16,097 bases of DNA from JAGLTA01 sp023142625 (GTDB lineage: Bacteria; Patescibacteriota; Patescibacteriia; JAACEG01): positions 1 to 16,097 of the forward strand of contig DAOWHA010000020.1 in NCBI GenBank assembly GCA_030641665.1, written 5' to 3'. A program made the position numbers and the translations under genes. The notes under the pieces were generated by a model that did not search any database, was not told the origin of the DNA, and saw only the letters and a program-made list of their open reading frames with translations. Positions 8,901 through 12,865 of the stretch are shown piece by piece (position 1 is the first letter of the stretch; every line of letters starts with the position of its first letter).

Positions 8901-9023
8901 TTGGAAAAGAAAAAACAAAATTCTAATGCGGACACAACGGATTTGGAGAGAAAGATTGATGAGATGGTTTATGAGTTGTATGGGTTGACGGAAAGGGAGA
9001 TTGGGATTGTTGAAAATAAATAA
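5937..9023 (+). CDS. Eco57I-like type IIG N6-adenine methyltransferase with nuclease-like N-terminus
   Basis: A 1028-residue restriction-modification protein. The AdoMet-binding motif I is D445-P-A-C-G-S-G-A-F453 and the catalytic motif IV is N665-P-P-Y668, the class that methylates adenine N6. Residues 1 to about 130 resemble the nuclease-like domain of type IIG enzymes: an E68-I-K70 pair in the strand LAIYEIKHK preceded by acidic residues (E51, E54), consistent with but not proof of a PD-(D/E)xK site. Residues about 150-420 are mostly helical. Residues about 700-1000 hold the variable target-recognition region, and the C-terminus ends in the DEMVYELYGLTE block common in this family. The ATG overlaps the end of the RhuM-Fic gene by 8 nt. 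A second copy of its last 46 codons lies 2720 nt downstream. The recognition sequence cannot be predicted from sequence by eye. Confidence 0.85.
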   Translation: MINFNKQYNREDFLDFLGEFLPDDFEVDIKVETGFKPIYGKNFERITAVTELGEVKSLGTMKPLAIYEIKHKSENDPRVSLTKEAFWIMKDKHIRRALMVFSSENSKNYRFSLMTIDLKEDSKNSNRVNQEFSNPRRYSFFLGPDSKTHTPNNFLVKQGKVKDFKDLLLRFNIEVVNKDFYREISECFYKLAGAKIGNKTYKRILDLPSVDKNDYKKYQEFAVRLIGRMIFIWFLKHKKSNINKPLIPSNLVSSQAVDKFSNYYHEVLEKLFFEILNKPEEKRKKGILSDSDSIPFLNGGLFDPHQSDDFYENKPAYNLRIEDDWFRQFFKILELYNFTIDESTPTDIEISVDPEMLGRIFENLLAEINPNTGESARKATGSYYTPRVIVEYMVNQSLKYYLLNKTNIKENKIEKLLSYSESNNELSENEKNNIIQVLDEIKIIDPACGSGAFPMGILQKMLLVLQKVDPQSKKWLSKQLDKIDNEIARKEVEKKLKNENWDYIHKLGIIQNSIYGVDIQPIAVEISKLRFFLSLIVDEKIEDEKENRGIEPLPNLEFKFVSANTLINLPNDKGQEGLFEATEKINELRNLRDKYLKSYGDEKKEIESEFRLTQKEMIDYQKIMSGTGNKTLKLADWNPFSNSSSNWFDSEWMFGVKGFDVVIGNPPYGFRNVLTAEEKKYFRKEENIEFSSGDSAELFCKKCFDILLKNDGFLTFIIPKKSLYGDAWEGLRKEYWNKYCLTFLMDSSKAFENVLLEQNIFGLSKNRQDKKVNVAYLDKTNQIIEFAKIEKDKIFMENYTAQIYKELYPEIFKKISKNRIEEILVEGDLGLAIGTNFFSDKPTKYKLLKGIDIDKWRMKQNRYLKNEGKLKAEELRKFSKSKVICQRLIAHIENPIPHIKITACYDDEGIIITNTLTTFKLDSKIEEKFWLAFLNSNFVSWYAYNFIYSRAIRGMDFYNFYIKQIPIPKKIIEQPEQQKPFIKLVDQILEKKKQNSNADTTDLERKIDEMVYELYGLTEREIGIVENK
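8886..9023 (+). repeat. methyltransferase 3' tail, copy 1 (intact gene)
   Basis: The last 45 codons and stop of the methyltransferase gene. The same stretch recurs at 11606-11749 at an offset of exactly 2720 nt. A 42-nt block (8951-8992) is identical to 11671-11712. Over the first 43 codons, 36 encoded residues agree by hand count. Together the two copies bracket the RloC-like gene and palindromic repeat A. Confidence 0.9.
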
Positions 9024-9032
9024 ATAACGAAA

Positions 9033-11390
9033 ATGAAAATAAAAAAAATTTTAGAAATTAAAGAATACAAAAGTTTTCAAAATTTTGTTTGGAAAGATTT
9101 TTTTGATGATGGTGAAAACTTTTCAGAAAAGTTAAATATTTTTTTTGGAGAAAACGGGACAGGTAAAAGTTCAATTTGTAATATTTTAAAAAATCTTTCA
9201 AACAATCTTGATTTTGAGAAATATCCTAAAAAAGTAGAGATTAAAACAGATGGAGACACTTTTAAGTATAATAGTTATACTTGGGCACCAAACAAATTAC
9301 AAAAGGATAGTATTTTATTTTTTGATAAAGATTTTATTGCTAAATATATTCATTTGAATGCGGAAAGAAAAGGAGATGCAAATGGACATGAACAAAAATC
9401 AGGGCAACTTATTATTGAGTTTGACAAAAAAGCAATTTCTTTAAATAGAGAAAGAAAAAAAGCACGAGATTTAAAAGATGATTTGAAAAATTCAAAAAAT
9501 AGTTTTTATAATGATAATCTAAAAATTTTAAACTTTAAGCTTTTTGAAAGTGAAAAAGAATTTCTTGAAAAATATAAAAATAAAAACGAGGAAGAAATTA
9601 AAAATGATATCGAAAAATTAGAATATTCAAAAAATAATTTAGCGCAAGAATTAAAACTGGAAAAAGAAAATTTAACTAAAATCACAGCAATTCAAAATAT
9701 TCCAGAGGATGTTTTTAATGAGTATAAATATATACTTAACTTATCTAGTTTTCGGACTTATTATGAACTTTTTTGGTTTTCTTTAAAAGAAAACGCTAAA
9801 GCTGACGCAGAGAAAACTTTGATTCAAAAAATAAAAACAGAAAAGAAGTTTTTTGAAAGTGGTTTTGAAGTTTATGAGAAATTTCCTAACAAATGTCCAT
9901 TTTGTCAATCAGAAACTGAAAAAGAGAGTATTCAAAAGGTTATTAATACTTATCAACAAATTTTTGATGATTCCTATGAAAAACAAAAAAGTGTTTTTGA
10001 ATCACAAAAAAAAGAGTTGTCCTTGGAACTTCAAAATATTGAGAGTGAATTGAATGAAATAGATCTAAATATAATTTTTCGTGGTTTAAATGAAATTAAA
10101 GAAAAGTTTAGGTTAACAGAGATTTATTCAATTGAAAATGAAAACAATTTTAAAAAATCTAAAATTGAAAATCTTGAAAATTTTTATAAAAAAATTGAAA
10201 ACTTAGAGAAGCCGAATAAAGAAGACATTGCTAAAATTTATCAAGAAGTTTTTATGGAAGTTAAGAAAATAAAAGAATTTGTTGAAGAATTAAATAAATT
10301 TTTAAAATCTAAAAAAGAAATTCTATACAATTTTAAACAGAAAAATACAAGTGAAAATTTACAAAAAAGTATTTCAGATAAAGAACAAAAAATTGAGAAA
10401 ATTAAGAATGAAGCTGACTTTTTAAAAGAAAAGGAAATTGAAAAGTATAAACAGAAAGAAATTTGTATAAAAAAATTACAAGAAAAGACAACATTGTTTG
10501 AGCAAGCAGAAAAATCATTTGAAATAAAAAAATTGGAATATGATAAATATTGTGAAAGTGAAATATTCCAGAAATTTATCGAAAACATTCAAAAATATTT
10601 AGGTCAATTTGATTTAAATTTTGTTTTAGAGCCTGAAGATAGAAATAGAGTTACGAACGAAAAGCAGTTTTCTTTTGTTGTTTTTGACAAAGAAAAAAAT
10701 AAACGAAGTTTTAGAGATGGTCTTTCGGAGGGTGAATTGCAAATTTTATCGTTCTGTTTCTTTTTTGCGTTTTTAGATTCTTATCCCGAACAAAAAAATA
10801 AAATTTTAGTTTTTGACGATCCTGTTACAAGTTTGGATGATGGAAATTTAAGTAAAATCGTTGATATAATTTTTGAAAAGCAGAAAAATTTTTCGCAAAC
10901 TTTTATTTTTACGCACCATAAGACATTTTTTAGATTTTTATGTAAGGGTAAAGATAAACCAAAAGAAGGAGTATTTAATATTTTAAAGAATAAAAAAAGT
11001 TTAGGAGGAAGTTTTATTTGTAAAAACAAATCAATAAAGATTATTGAAAAGTTAAAGAATATTGAAAGCATCATTAAAGAAAAAGCTATAAATGGAATTG
11101 AGCAAGAAATGTTTACCATAAAATATGGTCAATATTTACGATTTGAAGTTGAAAATTTTATTAAAAATAAGTTACTTTATTGGAATGAATATAAATTTTC
11201 CAATATTATAAACGGAATAAAATCTAATCAAGAAATTTGCAAAGACGATTTTGACACAATAAAAACAATTTACGATTTTTGTAATTGGTCAAATACAAAT
11301 CATATTGGGAAAGAGCCCACAATCAGTTTAGAACAATTAAAAGTAAAAGTTAATGAGTTTGTGGTAATTTATGAAAAATATGCAAAATAA
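9033..11390 (+). CDS. RloC/PrrC-like ABC ATPase, putative anticodon nuclease with zinc hook
   Basis: A 785-residue ABC-type ATPase of the AAA_13/RloC kind. Walker A is G39-ENGTG-K45-S46 and the ABC signature is L564-S-E-G-E568. Walker B is LVFDDP with D595-D596, followed by a D-loop with S600-L-D602 and an H-loop at T627-H-H629. Between the two ATPase halves run long coiled-coil segments that meet at a zinc-hook motif, C288-P-F-C291, as in Rad50 and RloC. The C-terminal ~100 residues carry R703-x3-E707 and, 50 residues on, H757 in the context NWSNTNHIG, matching the Arg-Glu-His triad of the PrrC/RloC HEPN-type anticodon nuclease domain. Such proteins cleave or excise the tRNA wobble nucleotide when phage inhibits restriction or damages DNA. 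The gene sits 9 nt after the methyltransferase. It is visibly more AT-rich than its neighbours, which suggests separate origin. ATPase and hook are firm; RNase activity is inferred. Confidence 0.8.
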   Translation: MKIKKILEIKEYKSFQNFVWKDFFDDGENFSEKLNIFFGENGTGKSSICNILKNLSNNLDFEKYPKKVEIKTDGDTFKYNSYTWAPNKLQKDSILFFDKDFIAKYIHLNAERKGDANGHEQKSGQLIIEFDKKAISLNRERKKARDLKDDLKNSKNSFYNDNLKILNFKLFESEKEFLEKYKNKNEEEIKNDIEKLEYSKNNLAQELKLEKENLTKITAIQNIPEDVFNEYKYILNLSSFRTYYELFWFSLKENAKADAEKTLIQKIKTEKKFFESGFEVYEKFPNKCPFCQSETEKESIQKVINTYQQIFDDSYEKQKSVFESQKKELSLELQNIESELNEIDLNIIFRGLNEIKEKFRLTEIYSIENENNFKKSKIENLENFYKKIENLEKPNKEDIAKIYQEVFMEVKKIKEFVEELNKFLKSKKEILYNFKQKNTSENLQKSISDKEQKIEKIKNEADFLKEKEIEKYKQKEICIKKLQEKTTLFEQAEKSFEIKKLEYDKYCESEIFQKFIENIQKYLGQFDLNFVLEPEDRNRVTNEKQFSFVVFDKEKNKRSFRDGLSEGELQILSFCFFFAFLDSYPEQKNKILVFDDPVTSLDDGNLSKIVDIIFEKQKNFSQTFIFTHHKTFFRFLCKGKDKPKEGVFNILKNKKSLGGSFICKNKSIKIIEKLKNIESIIKEKAINGIEQEMFTIKYGQYLRFEVENFIKNKLLYWNEYKFSNIINGIKSNQEICKDDFDTIKTIYDFCNWSNTNHIGKEPTISLEQLKVKVNEFVVIYEKYAK

Positions 11391-11400
11391 ATATTCAATG

Positions 11401-11602
11401 TTAATTCCACTCTCCCAACTCAAACCCCATATTTCCAAAAAACATCCCTATAAATCATCATCATTTTTAACCTTTGTTGGTTCCATAGTCCCGCAGGGCT
11501 GTGGAACCCTGATGCAGAACATTCTAAAAAATTCATCAGGCAATTTAAACAGCAATACCCCGCATTCAGGTTCCACAGGGCTATCGCCACAATGGAACCA
11601 AC
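11401..11602 (+). repeat. palindromic repeat A (long copy)
   Basis: Starts 10 nt after the RloC-like stop codon. It opens with a block, TTAATTCCAC then CTCCCAAC, shared with repeat B, and then has a 16-nt block AACCTTTGTTGGTTCC (11469-11484) identical to 12602-12617. From 11476 to 11602 it is a nested inverted repeat. The outer arms are 11476-11508 and 11569-11602 (GTTGGTTCCAT pairing with ATGGAACCAAC). Each arm is itself palindromic (GGTTCCA to TGGAACC), and between them is a 7-bp hairpin, CCTGATG at 11508-11514 with CATCAGG at 11534-11540. It is richer in G+C than its surroundings. It looks like a dispersed extragenic palindromic element or a small non-autonomous mobile element. The open frame through it is not believable as a protein. 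Confidence 0.75.
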
Positions 11603-11605
11603 GGT

Positions 11606-11749
11606 CTTGTTAATCAAATTTTGGAAAAGAAAAAAGACAATCCAAAGGCGGACACGACGGATTTAGAGAAAAAGATTGATGAGATGGTTTATGAGTTGTA
11701 TGGGTTGACGGAGGAGGAAATTGAGATTGTGGAAAGCAGAAATAAATAA
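11606..11749 (+). pseudogene. stranded 3' end of an Eco57I-like methyltransferase gene (tail copy 2)
   Basis: Read in frame from CTT at 11606 to TAA at 11749, this encodes 47 residues including the block KKIDEMVYELYGLTEEE. It is a near copy of the methyltransferase C-terminus encoded at 8886-9023, with two extra codons near the end. Nothing upstream in this frame continues the homology. The matching begins 4 nt after the right arm of palindromic repeat A ends, and in-frame stops lie further upstream inside the repeat. It is therefore a remnant rather than a gene, unless the ATG-containing middle is expressed as a tiny peptide, which is unlikely. It ends 18 nt before the DUF3800 gene, so a methyltransferase-DUF3800 pair was probably the older arrangement here. 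Confidence 0.85.
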
Positions 11750-11767
11750 TTTTTTAAATAAATTTTC

Positions 11768-12394
11768 ATGTTAGTTTTTATAGACGACTCAGGCGATCCG
11801 GGATTCAAATTAAATAAAGGTTCCACTACCCATTTTATTATCTCAATGGTTATTTTTGATGATGAATTAGAAGCGGAAAAAACAGCAGTGGCGATAAAAG
11901 AATTAAAAAGAAAAATAGGTTTTAGGGAACAAACTGAATTTAGATTTTTTAAAACACGGAAAGATTTTAGAATAAAATTTTTAAAAACTATTAACAAATT
12001 TGATTTTCGTATTAGATGTTTAGTCGTTGATAAATCTATTATTTATAGCAATGAATTAAAAAAGGATAAAAATTCTTTTTACGCTTATTTTATTAAAGAA
12101 GTTTTAAAAAATAATAACAATAGTATTTTAAACGCTAAAATAAGAATGGATGGAAGTGGCAATAGAATTTTTAGAAGGAATTTTTTTACTTATCTTCGGA
12201 AAGAACTTAATAGTAAAAATAGGAAAATAATGCTTAATTGTAAAATGGTTGATTCAAAAAATAATGTTTTAGTTCAGTTGGCAGATATGGTCGCTGGCAG
12301 TATTAATCGGGCGCAAAATAAAAATAAAAAGGATTATAATATTTACAGAAATATAATAAAAAAACGCATAGAAGATGAATGGCATTTTAGATAA
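11768..12394 (+). CDS. DUF3800 domain protein (putative RNase H-like enzyme)
   Basis: A 208-residue protein. The N-terminal strand VFIDDSGDPG (D6, D7, D10) is the hallmark of DUF3800, and the C-terminal V-Q170-L-A-D173-M-V-A-G177 is the second conserved block. The acidic residues D6/D7 and D173 sit where an RNase H-like fold would place its metal ligands; catalysis is a family-level prediction that I cannot confirm. DUF3800 genes are often found in defence islands and next to restriction-modification genes. The middle (about 55-150) is basic and fits nucleic-acid binding. It starts 18 nt after the methyltransferase remnant and no separate promoter is evident, so it is probably the last gene of the operon despite the 377-nt gap after the RloC-like gene. 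A strong hairpin follows its stop. Confidence 0.82.
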   Translation: MLVFIDDSGDPGFKLNKGSTTHFIISMVIFDDELEAEKTAVAIKELKRKIGFREQTEFRFFKTRKDFRIKFLKTINKFDFRIRCLVVDKSIIYSNELKKDKNSFYAYFIKEVLKNNNNSILNAKIRMDGSGNRIFRRNFFTYLRKELNSKNRKIMLNCKMVDSKNNVLVQLADMVAGSINRAQNKNKKDYNIYRNIIKKRIEDEWHFR

Positions 12395-12494
12395 CAAAAA
12401 AAGACCTTAAAAAAGGTCTTTTCCAACCATGTCCCTATGCTGGGTGTCCCAGCCACGCTACCATCCGGTAACAGTTCAGAATACAGGTTTTTGT
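12395..12494 (-). ncRNA. probable minus-strand small RNA of about 100 nt
   Basis: On the minus strand a near-consensus promoter (12528 to 12501) is followed, about 7 nt on, by a G+C-richer stretch that ends exactly in a strong terminator with a T7 tail. The predicted RNA folds locally. GUUACC pairs with GGUAGC around a GGAU loop, GCUGGG pairs with CCCAGC around an ACA triloop, and the terminator hairpin closes the 3' end. There is no plausible reading frame. I do not recognise the family. It is convergent to the defence operon and shares its terminator, but has no obvious long antisense match to an island gene. It could be a trans-acting regulator, or a structured RNA with an unrelated housekeeping role. 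Confidence 0.55.
12399..12422. terminator. bidirectional intrinsic terminator
   Basis: A perfect 10-bp inverted repeat (12399-12408 with 12413-12422; AAAAGACCTT and AAGGTCTTTT) has a 4-nt loop. On the plus strand it ends the DUF3800 transcript 4 nt after the stop codon. On the minus strand its core stem GACCTT/AAGGTC is followed by seven T residues (12402-12396), which makes it the better terminator in that direction. That direction fits the minus-strand RNA proposed at 12395-12494. Confidence 0.85.
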
Positions 12495-12500
12495 ATTTCT

Positions 12501-12528
12501 AATATAGCATATTTTTACTTTTTGTCAA
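12501..12528 (-). promoter_or_regulatory. minus-strand promoter of the small RNA
   Basis: Reading the minus strand: TTGACA (12528-12523), a 16-nt spacer, then TATATT (12506-12501) preceded by TGC, which makes an extended -10. Upstream of the -35 box is a run of eight T residues, like an UP element. It is the best-matching promoter seen in the window and points away from dnaE, into the spacer. Confidence 0.65.
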
Positions 12529-12563
12529 AAAAAAGTTATCCACACGACAAAATGTATTTGCTA

Positions 12564-12664
12564 TTAATTCCACCCTCCCAACCTAAATCCTATATTTTTA
12601 AAACCTTTGTTGGTTCCGTTCCACAGCCCCGCCCCTCGCGAGGAGCGGGGACAATAGAACCAAC
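12564..12664 (+). repeat. palindromic repeat B (short copy)
   Basis: A second, shorter copy of repeat A in the same orientation. It shares the opening TTAATTCCAC then CTCCCAAC block and the 16-nt AACCTTTGTTGGTTCC block (12602-12617). Its outer arms are GTTGGTTC (12609-12616) and GAACCAAC (12657-12664). They enclose a G+C-rich inner palindrome of 24 nt (12627-12650; arms CCCCGCCCCTCG and CGAGGAGCGGGG, one mismatch). Repeats A and B bracket the methyltransferase remnant and the DUF3800 gene as direct repeats. Confidence 0.75.
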
Positions 12665-12691
12665 AGTATTAAACAAAACCAACAAATTAAA

Positions 12692-12727
12692 TTTTAGCAT
12701 TTTGTACGATCGCGCGTTTTGCTAAAA
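12692..12727. other. hairpin with CpG-rich loop
   Basis: TTTTAGCA (12692-12699) and TGCTAAAA (12720-12727) form a perfect 8-bp stem around a 20-nt loop that contains CGATCG and CGCGCG, unusual in this AT-rich spacer. It may be an operator, the edge of a repeat, or chance. Confidence 0.3.
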
Positions 12728-12773
12728 ATTATATTTTACATTAAAATTCCACAATACTATTATAACTATTCAG

Positions 12774-12799
12774 TAGGGGCGTATTGCAATACGCCCCTA
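12774..12799. repeat. 26-nt perfect palindrome (repeat or terminator-like)
   Basis: Each half is TAGGGGCGTATTG or its exact complement, with no loop and no mismatch. A T-rich stretch follows on the plus strand. It could terminate stray plus-strand transcription before the dnaE promoter. Its G+C content in an AT-rich spacer, and its similarity to the GTAGGGGCG...CGCCCCTAC class of dispersed palindromes seen in many bacteria (from memory), suggest a repeat element. Confidence 0.6.
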
Positions 12800-12810
12800 T
12801 TATTATTTTT

Positions 12811-12838
12811 TTGCGGAAAAATTTTTAGGTGTTATAAT
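12811..12838 (+). promoter_or_regulatory. sigma70-like promoter of dnaE
   Basis: TTGCGG (12811-12816), 16 nt, TATAAT (12833-12838). Transcription would begin near 12845, leaving a leader of about 20 nt before the ATG at 12866, with no Shine-Dalgarno sequence. Its place right after the palindrome and right before dnaE supports the call. Confidence 0.6.
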
Positions 12839-12865
12839 AAAATAATAAAATTATTTTATTATTTT

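Larger units (their letters stand above)
12395..12865. other. gene-free spacer between the defence island and dnaE
   Basis: No convincing coding sequence on either strand. In order it holds the shared terminator, the minus-strand RNA and its promoter, palindromic repeat B, a CpG-looped hairpin, the 26-nt palindrome and the dnaE promoter. An open frame at 12429-12725 crosses the small RNA and repeat B and has no protein-like features. Confidence 0.7.

Noticed and set aside
11371..11613. Open frame of 80 codons over palindromic repeat A
   Set aside because: It overlaps the end of the RloC-like gene, lies on repeat sequence and has no domain-like composition; the matching frame in repeat B is just shared repeat DNA.
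1712..12394. Classification as DISARM or BREX
   Set aside because: A helicase, a PLD domain and a methyltransferase are present, but no DUF1998-type helicase, DrmB, PglZ, BrxC or other defining partner is seen.
12395..12494. SRP RNA or a c-di-GMP (GEMM) riboswitch
   Set aside because: CCGGAUGG and GGUAGC resemble short pieces of each, but the invariant SRP internal loops and the GEMM core are missing, and the orientation leads into a terminator, not a gene.
12536..12544. TTATCCACA, an exact DnaA-box match near dnaE
   Set aside because: A single box without a cluster or unwinding element. It lies in the T/A-rich region upstream of the minus-strand promoter, so an origin is not supported.
12429..12725. 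Open frame of 98 codons in the spacer
   Set aside because: It crosses the minus-strand RNA, repeat B and a hairpin; the proline/arginine-rich part is the translated palindrome.
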